The notes: generated by a model not told the origin, from the letters alone. DNA of 6,927 nt from Spirochaetota bacterium (GCA_023396615.1 JAEWVM010000250.1:1-6927), one strand, 5' to 3'; numbered from the stretch's first letter, positions 1 to 5,786 are shown. Translations and numbers: made by a program.

Positions 1-514
1 CCGATATATACGGATCAAATCCGATTACATTCATTCCCATTGCAATCGCATCGTTCGCGACCATTACGCCGATCGCACCGAGTCCGATTACACCTAATGT
101 TTTGCCTCTGATTTCGCTTCCTGCAAACTTGCTTTTTTCTTTTTCAACAAGCTTGGGAACTTCGTCCCCCTTTCCTTTAACCGACTCTGTCCATTTCATC
201 GAATCAAAAAGATTTCTCGCTGAAAGAAACATTCCGGCGAAAACAAGCTCTTTTACAGCGTTCGCGTTCGCACCCGGCGTATTAAATACAACTATTCCCT
301 TCTCTGTGCATTTAGGAATAGGAATATTATTAACGCCTGCTCCGGCGCGCGCGATAGATTTTACGCTTGCAGGAATATCCATTTCAAGCATTCCGAAAGA
401 ACGGACGATTACCGCATCCGGATTCTGAAATTCAGATGCTATTTCATAATTATTGCGCGGAAATTTATCAAGTCCGATCGCTGATATTTTATTTAATGTC
501 TGAATTTTATACAT
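1..514 (-). CDS. serA: D-3-phosphoglycerate dehydrogenase, N-terminal part (cut by left edge)
   Basis: Cytosolic first enzyme of the phosphorylated serine pathway: 3-phosphoglycerate + NAD+ to 3-phosphohydroxypyruvate + NADH. 171 codons are present, read from ATG at 514, and the C-terminal part lies off the left edge. Visible D-isomer-specific 2-hydroxyacid dehydrogenase marks are 'RAGAGVNNIP' (about residues 56-65), 'NTPGANANAVKEL' (78-90), the Rossmann loop GLGAIG (144-149) and Asp167 at the end of the next strand, typical of NAD preference. A Lys/Glu-rich insert at about 112-130, just before the Rossmann fold, resembles the short SerA class of about 390 residues; whether an ACT domain follows cannot be seen. 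The start is fixed by AAGGAGG four bases upstream, overlapping the serC stop. It is the third gene of rex-serC-serA. The 2-hydroxyacid dehydrogenase family is certain; the SerA assignment rests on pairing with serC and on overall sequence. Confidence 0.93.
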   Translation of the reverse strand, partial: MYKIQTLNKISAIGLDKFPRNNYEIASEFQNPDAVIVRSFGMLEMDIPASVKSIARAGAGVNNIPIPKCTEKGIVVFNTPGANANAVKELVFAGMFLSARNLFDSMKWTESVKGKGDEVPKLVEKEKSKFAGSEIRGKTLGVIGLGAIGVMVANDAIAMGMNVIGFDPYIS

Positions 515-518
515 GTTT

Positions 519-525
519 CCTCCTT
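519..525 (-). promoter_or_regulatory. serA Shine-Dalgarno overlapping the serC stop
   Basis: AAGGAGG on the minus strand, four bases before the serA ATG. It begins within the serC TAA (524-526). This strong site overlapping the upstream stop suggests translational coupling of serC and serA. Confidence 0.85.
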
Positions 526-1615
526 ATTTGTTAGCGGCTTCGAATTTTTTCATAAATTCGACAAGCTGTTTAACACCTTCTGCCGGGAAGGCATTGTAAA
601 TAGAAGCTCTCATTCCGCCTACGCTTCTGTGACCCTTCAAGCTTGAAAGACCTGCCGCAGTCGCTTCTTTGATGAATTTAGCGTCAAGCTCTTCGTTTCC
701 TGTGACAAAAGGAATGTTCATGATTGAACGGTTTGCCTTTTCAACAGTTCCCTTAAACATCGCAGAAGAATCAAGGAAATCATAAATCATCTTTGCTTTG
801 TCTTCATTTATCTTCTGCATTGCAGCAACACCGCCGACAGATTCTAACCATTTGAAAACAAGCATTGCAATATAAATCGCGTATGTAGGCGGAGTGTTAT
901 AAAGAGAATTTTCATCCGCGTGTGTTTTATAGTTGAGCATAGTCGGAGTAAAATCCATCGCGTGACCGATAAGATCTTCGCGGATTATAACTACCGTAAG
1001 ACCTGCAGGACCCATGTTTTTCTGAGCACCGGAATAAATCAAACCGAACTTGCTGATATCGTATTCTTCAGAAAGAATATTAGAAGACATGTCCGCAACA
1101 AGAGGAACATTTCCGGTATCAGGAATTTCGCTGTTTCTGATGCGTGTTCCGAAAATTGTATTGTTTGTTGTGATGTGAAAATAATCGGCATCCTTGTCGA
1201 ACTTAGCCGGATCAATTTTCGGAATATAGTTGAAGTTTTTATCTTCACTTGAAGCTACTACATTAATTGTTCCGTAGCGTTTTGCTTCGCCGATTGCTTT
1301 TTTTGACCACGCGCCTGTATGAACAAAATCCGCTCGCTTTGTGTTTTTGAAAAGATTCAAAGGAATCATAGAAAACTGAAGATGAGCTCCGCCCTGAAGA
1401 AAAAGAACCTTGTAGTTAGAAGGAATTTTCATGAGCCTTCTGAGTGATGCTTCAGCATCCGCTATTATTTCTTCGAACACCTTTCCGCGGTGAGTCATCT
1501 CCATAACGGACATCCCAGTGCCCTTGTAGTTGAGCATTTCCTCTGCGGCCTGTTTTAGAACAGACTCCGGAAGTACCGATGGTCCTGCTGAAAAATTAAA
1601 AACTCTTCCTGTCAT
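524..1615 (-). CDS. serC: Phosphoserine aminotransferase
   Basis: PLP enzyme of serine synthesis: 3-phosphohydroxypyruvate + glutamate to O-phosphoserine + 2-oxoglutarate. It can also act in vitamin B6 synthesis in organisms using the DXP-dependent route. Full length at 363 residues, as expected (E. coli about 362). Visible marks are 'FNFSAGPSVLP' (7-16 region), 'MEMTHRGKVF' with substrate Arg43, 'LQGGAHLQF' (73-81), Trp103 stacking on PLP, 'NNTIFGT' (151-157), Asp175 in 'VADMSSNI', the PLP lysine Lys199 in 'SGAQKNMGPAG', and 'GHRSVGGMRASIYNA' (328-342) with His329, Arg330 and Arg336. No catalytic residue appears to be missing. The ATG at 1615 lies five bases after AAGGAGGA, which overlaps the rex stop. 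It lies between rex and serA and is almost certainly cotranscribed with both. Confidence 0.98.
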   Translation of the reverse strand: MTGRVFNFSAGPSVLPESVLKQAAEEMLNYKGTGMSVMEMTHRGKVFEEIIADAEASLRRLMKIPSNYKVLFLQGGAHLQFSMIPLNLFKNTKRADFVHTGAWSKKAIGEAKRYGTINVVASSEDKNFNYIPKIDPAKFDKDADYFHITTNNTIFGTRIRNSEIPDTGNVPLVADMSSNILSEEYDISKFGLIYSGAQKNMGPAGLTVVIIREDLIGHAMDFTPTMLNYKTHADENSLYNTPPTYAIYIAMLVFKWLESVGGVAAMQKINEDKAKMIYDFLDSSAMFKGTVEKANRSIMNIPFVTGNEELDAKFIKEATAAGLSSLKGHRSVGGMRASIYNAFPAEGVKQLVEFMKKFEAANK

Positions 1616-1620
1616 AATAA

Positions 1621-1628
1621 TCCTCCTT
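1621..1628 (-). promoter_or_regulatory. serC Shine-Dalgarno overlapping the rex stop
   Basis: AAGGAGGA on the minus strand, five bases before the serC ATG. Its first two bases are the last two of the rex TAA (1627-1629). It repeats the serC/serA arrangement and fixes the serC start. Confidence 0.85.
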
Positions 1629-2277
1629 ATTTTGAACCCGAACGAAAAGAGAGATCGGACATTACCGAAACAACCCTCAGCTCGTTTACAAGGTCGATAT
1701 TTGCTACAAATATTTCTTTCGCATTAAGCCTGATGTTTGCCGGAGTAAAATTAAGAATGCCTTTTATTCCGCCTTCAGCAAGCCTTTCAGCCGAACTCTG
1801 CGCCGCTTCGGACGGAACAGCAAGAACCGCCGTATCGATTCCGTCGCGCTTAACAATTTCCGGAATCTGATATGCCGGAAAAAGCTTAACATCGGTTTTC
1901 AAAGTCTCAAGCTTATTGACGCTTGAATCGAAACCCGCTGCGATTTCAAAACCGCTTTCCTTGAGGTTCGGATAATTAAGAATCGCACTTCCGATACGAC
2001 CAAGCCCGACCACGCAAATTTTTCTCTGACGGTCAAAACAGAGAACGTTTCCAATGAGCTCTTTCAGCTTTTTGACCTGATAACGGGCACCGTTGTTTCC
2101 GGTAAAACCGATGAGGCTCAGATCTTTTCTGATGCTGTGAGAGCTGAAACCGATCAAGTCGGCAAGGCGGGATGATGTTACAGTCTCCGCCTTTTCCTTT
2201 TCTAGATCACCGAGAACCTGATAAATTTTACAGATTCTTTCAATTGTCGGCTTTGGAACGTCTTTTATTTCAACCAT
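1627..2277 (-). CDS. rex: Redox-sensing transcriptional repressor Rex
   Basis: Cytosolic homodimeric repressor that senses NADH/NAD+: the family binds TTGTGAA-N4-TTCACAA sites when NADH is low and is released by NADH. 216 residues, normal length. A winged helix spans about 8-75, with 'VPKPTIERICKIYQVL' at the start and the recognition segment 'SSHSIRKDLSLIG' (45-57), matching the usual 'IRRDFSYFG'. The Rossmann NADH domain has GLGRIG (91-96, usually GVGNLG), Asp117 in 'AAGFD', 'AVPSEAAQ' (153-160) and 'GILNFTPANIRL' (173-184). It ends with the 'NIDLVNELRVVSV' helix (193-205) that swaps between subunits. The ATG at 2277 agrees with the family N-terminus, but no Shine-Dalgarno precedes it; upstream is T-rich. 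A matching Rex operator lies 53-70 bp upstream, so autorepression is likely. Genes immediately downstream make serine, hinting that this pathway belongs to its regulon (inference). Confidence 0.97.
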   Translation of the reverse strand: MVEIKDVPKPTIERICKIYQVLGDLEKEKAETVTSSRLADLIGFSSHSIRKDLSLIGFTGNNGARYQVKKLKELIGNVLCFDRQRKICVVGLGRIGSAILNYPNLKESGFEIAAGFDSSVNKLETLKTDVKLFPAYQIPEIVKRDGIDTAVLAVPSEAAQSSAERLAEGGIKGILNFTPANIRLNAKEIFVANIDLVNELRVVSVMSDLSFRSGSK

Positions 2278-2290
2278 GTAAACAAAGATT

Positions 2291-2323
2291 AAAAAAAGTG
2301 AGAATTAGTCAAGTGATTAATTC
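2291..2323 (-). terminator. Dyad plus T-run between SDR and rex (possible attenuator/terminator)
   Basis: Plus-strand arms GAATTAGTCA (2302-2311) and TGATTAATTC (2314-2323) are complementary at nine of ten positions around a 2-base centre. On the minus strand the dyad is followed by TCAC and then seven T's (2297-2291). As RNA from the SDR side it gives an AU-rich stem with a U-tract, so it could weaken read-through into rex. The stem has few G-C pairs and the U-tract is offset by four bases, so termination would be weak. It could instead be a protein-binding dyad or a leader hairpin. Confidence 0.3.
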
Positions 2324-2324
2324 G

Positions 2325-2353
2325 ATTATTTGTGAATATTTTCACATTTTGAG
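2325..2353 (-). promoter_or_regulatory. Candidate rex promoter with operator in the spacer
   Basis: On the minus strand a -10-like AATAAT (2330-2325, five of six to TATAAT) is preceded at 17 bases by CTCAAA (2353-2348, weak, three of six to TTGACA). The spacer, 2347-2331, is almost exactly the Rex operator, so bound Rex would block RNA polymerase. The -35 is poor. An alternative -35-like TTGACT at 2312-2307 has no good -10 at proper spacing. Transcription would start near 2318, leaving a leader of about 40 bases before rex. Confidence 0.4.
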
Positions 2354-3057
2354 GGATTTTTTCGTCCTATTTTTTTCTTTTGTGGAAGAATTGTTATTTC
2401 TGAAATAACTGCATAGTTATCCACTTTTATTATGTCGGATACGGTCTTAGCCACAGTCTCACATTCAATAAACGCTTCAGGATCATCTGATTCAGCAAAA
2501 AAAGCATTTCTGTAAAAACCGCTTTTTACTATATCCGGATGAACCGTTGTAACCTTGAGTCCATGTTTGCGGTTTTCTTCAAATATCGATTTAGAAAAAG
2601 CGCTGATTCCGGCTTTTGCAGCGCCGTAGGCGGCGGCAAACGGTGATGGAGATTTAGCTGTTACGCTTGAAATGTTTATAATCAGACCTTTCTTCTCTTT
2701 TAGAGAGCGGAGAAATACTTTACATGCAAGCATCGGTGAGGTTAAATTCACCTTAACTATTTCATCAATTTTTTTGAGACTCAATTCTTCATGAGGAGCA
2801 AAATACGCAAGCCCTGCATTATTTATAAGAACATCCACTTCATGCTTCTTTTCAATCGGAACCAGAATTTTCTCAAAATTACTTAAATCCGAAATATCAC
2901 ATTCGATCTTTTCAAAACGCCTGTCGGAAAATTCAGTTTTAGAAAAATCCCGGGCAATACCGATTACTGAGATATTCATCATTATAAGTTCTTTAGCAAT
3001 GGCTAAACCGATTCCCGACGAAGCCCCGGTAATAAGCGCTTTTTCATATTTCTTCAT
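2326..3057 (-). CDS. Short-chain dehydrogenase/reductase (classical SDR)
   Basis: Soluble Rossmann oxidoreductase acting on a carbonyl or alcohol substrate that the sequence does not identify. 243 residues with all classical SDR marks: GASSGIG (11-17), Asp54 in 'ECDISD', NNAG (79-82), Asn104 in 'VNLTSP', and the catalytic Ser131 in 'INISSV', Tyr144 and Lys148 in 'YGAAKAG', followed by 'VHPDIVKSGF' (172-181). Arg36 just after the second strand suggests NADP(H) rather than NAD(H), as an inference. The usual domain end is near 'EITILPQ' (220-226); a basic tail of about 17 residues (227-243) follows, and its last codons carry the Rex operator. The ATG start at 3057 places GASSGIG normally, but there is no clear Shine-Dalgarno. 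It lies 59 bases after the kinase and 48 before rex, same strand, possibly cotranscribed with the kinase. No gene name can be given. Confidence 0.93.
   Translation of the reverse strand: MKKYEKALITGASSGIGLAIAKELIMMNISVIGIARDFSKTEFSDRRFEKIECDISDLSNFEKILVPIEKKHEVDVLINNAGLAYFAPHEELSLKKIDEIVKVNLTSPMLACKVFLRSLKEKKGLIINISSVTAKSPSPFAAAYGAAKAGISAFSKSIFEENRKHGLKVTTVHPDIVKSGFYRNAFFAESDDPEAFIECETVAKTVSDIIKVDNYAVISEITILPQKKKIGRKNPSKCENIHK
2330..2347. promoter_or_regulatory. Rex operator (ROP/Rex box)
   Basis: Plus strand reads TTGTGAA-TATT-TTCACAT, 17 of 18 specified or free positions compatible with the Rex consensus TTGTGAA-N4-TTCACAA. The inner arms TGTGAA (2331-2336) and TTCACA (2341-2346) are perfect complements. 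It lies in the final codons and stop region of the SDR gene, encoding its last residues C-E-N-I-H-K, and 53 bp upstream of the rex ATG. No other site this good was seen in the window by eye. The match to the factor encoded next door makes chance unlikely. Confidence 0.85.
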
Positions 3058-3080
3058 AAATTATCTATTTAATCACATGA

Positions 3081-3104
3081 TCTAAAAACAAGTATTATTT
3101 TAGA
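3081..3104. repeat. Small AT-only-stem inverted repeat between kinase and SDR
   Basis: TCTAAAA (3081-3087) and TTTTAGA (3098-3104) are perfect complements around a 10-base loop, in the 59-base gap between the kinase stop and the SDR start. The stem has one G-C pair and no T-run follows it on the minus strand, so it is a poor intrinsic terminator. It may be chance in AT-rich DNA. Confidence 0.25.
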
Positions 3105-3116
3105 ATCGGACTTAAT

Positions 3117-4976
3117 TTAAGGCTCGGGAACAAATGATATCTCATAGTTCGTTCCGCCTTCATTTGATCTTTTCATTTTTGCATCCATCTGCTGAACAAG
3201 CATTTCAACAAGCCTCATCCCCAGACCGGATACATTTTCCGCCTCATCTATTCCGCAGCCGTTATCAGAAACCAAAAGATAAAATATTTCCTTTTCAGAA
3301 TATATTCTAATAGTTATTTTTCCGTACTTCTTGTCAGAAAAAGCATACTTGATAGAATTTGAAACGAGCTCGGTAACGATAATGCCCAGACTGAACATTG
3401 TTTTTGTTTTAATTTCCGATTCGTCAAAAACCGACTCAATTGAAATTTCCTCACCTAGACCAAAAGCTTCCGTAATATTACGGATAAGTGCAGGAAAATA
3501 TTCATTAACACGCATTTTTCCGTCATACTCGGAAAAAGAAAGTCTTTCGTACAAAATCCCCATACTCCGCACTCTTCCGCATGCTTCCGAAAGAGCTTCA
3601 TGGGTTTCAGGATTTGTACTTTTAGCAGATTGAAGATTTAAAAAAGAACATATCGTATTAAGATTATTTTTAACCCGGTGATGAACTTCTTTCACTATTA
3701 TCTCTTTCTCGGCAAGAAGTGCCTTTATTTTATCTTCTGCGGACAATCGTTCTGTTATATCATATACGATTGAATACAAAAGATGTTTTTCTTTTACAGT
3801 GATCGGCCCGCTATAAACTTCAACATCACGCACACTTCCGTCAGCAAGTCTGTGCTTAAAATGAAAATGATTGCGCTTCAGTTTTATCGCAAGATTCATC
3901 TCTGATTTTATTTCTTCAATAGACAAAGTATTTATTTCAGAAATTTTCATTCTGCGTATTTCTTCCCGCGTCCAGCCGTAAAAACGGACAGCTGCGGGAT
4001 TTGAATCATATATTTCACCGGTTTCAGGATCAATCAGAAGCATCACCGCATGGTTGTTTTCAAAAAGACTATCATAATGACTTTCTGCCGCCATCAATAC
4101 ATCTCCGGCATTTGAAGCTATTGCAATTTCTCTTGCAAAGACAATTGCCCCTTTTTTACCATCATATTCTACAGGTTCACCGACTGTTTCAACCCATACT
4201 TCACTTCCGTCCAAACGTATAAAACGCTGTTTAAAGAAGTCACGGACAGAACTCTCCTTTTCATTGATTTTTTTTATTCTTTCATTTATCTTGTCATGAT
4301 AATCGGGATGAAAACGTTCAAAAACATTTTTGCCTATAAGTTCAGTGCGATCATCTGCTCCGAACAATTTAAGTGCGGCATCGTTTAAAAAAGCAAATTT
4401 TTTATCCGTTTGAATAAATATGGGAACAGGCGCTCCTTCGACAATAGACCGGAATCTTCTATCGCTTTCACGTAATTCTTTTGAGCGTTTTTCTTCTTCG
4501 AGACGCCACTTGATCAGTTCACTGTTAACGGCTTTTAAATTCTCATTCATTTCCGCAAGCGCATCATTGCTCTCTTTTACTCTTTTCTTTTCCAAATATA
4601 GTTTATGCGCCATCTTAATGGAAGTATTCAGAATTATCGGAGGGAAATTTTTAACAATGTATCCATATGATGTTATTTTTTCCGTTTTATCGACTATCGC
4701 TTTTTCAGTGTGGGATGAAAGAAAAACAATCGGAATATCGCAAAATTCAAGAATCTGTCTTGCGGCTTCTGTTCCGTCAATTCCGCTGCCCAGATCAATA
4801 TCCATTAGAATCATATCTATTGAAGCATTCCTTCTCCCGGCTATGGCCACAGCCTCTTCCCCTGAAAATGCCTGAACGACCTCGTAACCTTCGGAACGAA
4901 GAATCATGGCTTCTTCCATTGCTATTATAGCTTCATCTTCAACCAGAAGAATTAGGCGAACGCCGCAATTACTCAA
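3117..4976 (-). CDS. Receiver-PAS-PAS sensor histidine kinase (HisKA_2 type)
   Basis: Cytosolic two-component signalling protein of 619 residues with no signal peptide or membrane segment. In order: receiver domain 5-122, with acidic Glu13/Asp14, phosphoacceptor Asp59 in 'ILMDIDLG', Ser87 in 'FLSSHT' and Lys109 in 'GYIVKN' (Asn, not the usual Pro, after Lys); coiled coil about 125-172; PAS 172-283; PAS 300-410, ending 'YDITER'; HisKA_2 dimerisation box 'VKEVHHRVKNNLN' (428-440) with phospho-His433 (or 432); HATPase_c with N-box Asn540 in 'ELVSNSIKYAF', G1 'DNGCGID' (571-577) and G2 'GLGMRLV' (584-590). All catalytic motifs are intact. The receiver comes first, so the kinase is probably controlled by, or feeds back on, a phosphorelay. 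No partner regulator lies in the window. PAS ligands cannot be told. The start is TTG at 4976 behind AGAGG at seven bases. The family resembles spirochaete kinases. Confidence 0.95.
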   Translation of the reverse strand: MSNCGVRLILLVEDEAIIAMEEAMILRSEGYEVVQAFSGEEAVAIAGRRNASIDMILMDIDLGSGIDGTEAARQILEFCDIPIVFLSSHTEKAIVDKTEKITSYGYIVKNFPPIILNTSIKMAHKLYLEKKRVKESNDALAEMNENLKAVNSELIKWRLEEEKRSKELRESDRRFRSIVEGAPVPIFIQTDKKFAFLNDAALKLFGADDRTELIGKNVFERFHPDYHDKINERIKKINEKESSVRDFFKQRFIRLDGSEVWVETVGEPVEYDGKKGAIVFAREIAIASNAGDVLMAAESHYDSLFENNHAVMLLIDPETGEIYDSNPAAVRFYGWTREEIRRMKISEINTLSIEEIKSEMNLAIKLKRNHFHFKHRLADGSVRDVEVYSGPITVKEKHLLYSIVYDITERLSAEDKIKALLAEKEIIVKEVHHRVKNNLNTICSFLNLQSAKSTNPETHEALSEACGRVRSMGILYERLSFSEYDGKMRVNEYFPALIRNITEAFGLGEEISIESVFDESEIKTKTMFSLGIIVTELVSNSIKYAFSDKKYGKITIRIYSEKEIFYLLVSDNGCGIDEAENVSGLGMRLVEMLVQQMDAKMKRSNEGGTNYEISFVPEP

Positions 4977-4983
4977 ATATAAA

Positions 4984-4988
4984 CCTCT
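4984..4988 (-). promoter_or_regulatory. Shine-Dalgarno deciding the kinase TTG start
   Basis: AGAGG on the minus strand, seven bases before TTG at 4976-4974. No ATG or GTG lies in frame nearby that would keep the receiver's first strand 'RLILLVEDE', so TTG is the chosen start. Confidence 0.6.
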
Positions 4989-5144
4989 TGACCGGGAATA
5001 TGTGACATTATCTTAAGATGTTAAGCCTGATGAACGAAAAAATAAAGAATTTTATATTTTTAACAATCATTTATAGATGACATCTTTCTTTCAAAGTAAT
5101 AAACTAAATGCATCTGTATAATTTTATTTAATAGAGCTTGATGA

Positions 5145-5173
5145 ATTATAAGACAATATCAAGATATTGCACA
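5145..5173 (-). promoter_or_regulatory. Candidate kinase-facing promoter
   Basis: Consensus -10 TATAAT (5150-5145) with TGTGCA (5173-5168) at 17 bases, a weak -35 of three of six matches. A poor -35 is common at activated promoters, and the inverted repeat fills the spacer. It would give a leader of about 160 bases. A competing candidate closer to the gene is TTGAAA (5094-5089) with AATGAT (5071-5066) at 17 bases. Confidence 0.35.
5154..5169. promoter_or_regulatory. Inverted repeat, candidate MerR-family operator
   Basis: CAATATC-AA-GATATTG: seven-base perfect arms with a 2-base centre. It lies 68 bp upstream of merR and between a minus-strand TATAAT (5150-5145) and a weak -35 (TGTGCA, 5173-5168). 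MerR-family regulators usually bind dyads in the promoter spacer, so the location fits the neighbouring gene. The binding protein is inferred, not shown. Confidence 0.4.
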
Positions 5174-5181
5174 CAGATGAA

Positions 5182-5211
5182 CTGATATTTTTTGAACAAT
5201 TATTTTATGAT
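5182..5211 (+). promoter_or_regulatory. Candidate merR promoter
   Basis: -10 TATGAT (5206-5211, five of six) with -35-like CTGATA (5182-5187, four of six) at 18 bases. Transcription would begin near 5218, about 20 bases before the TTG start. The AT-rich context makes chance matches frequent. Confidence 0.4.
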
Positions 5212-5227
5212 GTAATGTAAATTAATC

Positions 5228-5231
5228 GGAG
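5228..5231 (+). promoter_or_regulatory. Shine-Dalgarno deciding the merR TTG start
   Basis: GGAG six bases before TTG at 5238-5240. The protein then begins 'MYTIGKLAKRYG', the normal N-terminus of the MerR family, so the TTG is well supported. The GTG at 5231 is out of frame. Confidence 0.65.
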
Positions 5232-5237
5232 TGCTCC

Positions 5238-5744
5238 TTGTACACAATAGGAAAACTTGCAAAAAGATACGGCATATCACGCTCAGCTATTCTCTATTAC
5301 GATTCCGAGGGCCTGCTGAAACCAGACCAGAGATTACCTAATGGATACCGCTTATATTCGGAGAAATCCTCTGAAAAACTAAAAATTATCTTACAACATA
5401 GAAGCGCCGGAATCGCGCTTTCGGAAATCAAAAAAATAGTTTCTGAAACCGGACAGGGGGATATTCAACCAATTCTTTTTAAAAGATTAAATGAAATAAA
5501 CAATGAAATTTTCTCTCTGAAAACACAGCAGGAAGTAATCATCAAACTTTCAAAAATCAATATTTCAGAAAACAGTAATAAATCCATTTCAGAAATTCTA
5601 AAAAAAGCAGGCATAAAATTCGATAATTTTATGGAATGGCATAGAAATTTCGAAAAGAATTCTCCTGAACTGCATTCTCTTTTTATGAAAAAAATAGGTC
5701 TAAAACGAACCGAAATAAAAAGGATTAAAGATTTATCAAAATAA
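5238..5744 (+). CDS. MerR-family transcriptional regulator (cysteine-free)
   Basis: Cytosolic dimeric DNA-binding regulator of 168 residues. The N-terminal winged helix has 'MYTIGKLAKRYGISRSAILYY' (1-21), followed by 'GLLKPDQRLPNGYRLYS' (25-41), which includes the wing. A second helical part spans 42-70, a dimerising coiled coil about 75-107, and a small C-terminal domain about 114-168 contains 'FMEWHRNFEKNSPELHSLFM' (131-150). That C-terminal pattern belongs to a group of MerR-like proteins of unknown signal. There is no cysteine, so it is not a mercury, copper or zinc sensor of the cysteine-thiolate kind, nor SoxR-like. Effector and targets are unknown. The TTG start follows GGAG. It is divergent from the kinase and 51 bases upstream of the dihydurouridine synthase gene, probably cotranscribed with it. 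Autoregulation through the inverted repeat at 5154-5169 is possible but inferred. Confidence 0.92.
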   Translation: MYTIGKLAKRYGISRSAILYYDSEGLLKPDQRLPNGYRLYSEKSSEKLKIILQHRSAGIALSEIKKIVSETGQGDIQPILFKRLNEINNEIFSLKTQQEVIIKLSKINISENSNKSISEILKKAGIKFDNFMEWHRNFEKNSPELHSLFMKKIGLKRTEIKRIKDLSK

Positions 5745-5786
5745 TTTTATTGCGAAATATTGCGATTCCGCACGAATGACTCAAAC

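Larger units (their letters stand above)
4977..5237. other. Divergent intergenic region between kinase and merR
   Basis: 261 bp of AT-rich DNA with no coding frame supported on either strand. It must hold promoters for both directions. It contains the inverted repeat at 5154-5169, a consensus -10 facing the kinase, a good -10 facing merR, a 10-bp palindrome ATCTTAAGAT (5010-5019) in the kinase leader, and a small dyad AGATG-A-CATCT (5075-5085). No Rex site and no recognisable riboswitch were seen. Confidence 0.7.

Noticed and set aside
102..428. Plus-strand open frame of 108 codons
   Set aside because: It lies wholly antisense to the well-conserved serA coding region and has no recognisable domain.
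920..1252. Plus-strand open frame of 110 codons, and a minus-strand alternative frame at 1039-1248
   Set aside because: Both are shadows of serC, which has every catalytic motif in its own frame.
4420..4875. Plus-strand open frame of 151 codons antisense to the kinase
   Set aside because: The kinase frame carries intact receiver and PAS motifs here; the antisense product is Ser/Leu/Phe-rich with no family marks and no clear ribosome binding site.
5001..5016. Possible Rex half-site TGTGA upstream of the kinase
   Set aside because: The second half (TTCACA) is missing, so it does not form a Rex operator.
5010..5019. Palindrome ATCTTAAGAT in the kinase leader
   Set aside because: A single 10-bp palindrome in AT-rich DNA without a known binding protein; noted but not called as an operator.
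5750..5765. Direct repeat TTGCGA-AATA-TTGCGA in the merR-dus gap
   Set aside because: Only six bases long in AT-rich DNA, with no partner elsewhere; judged chance.
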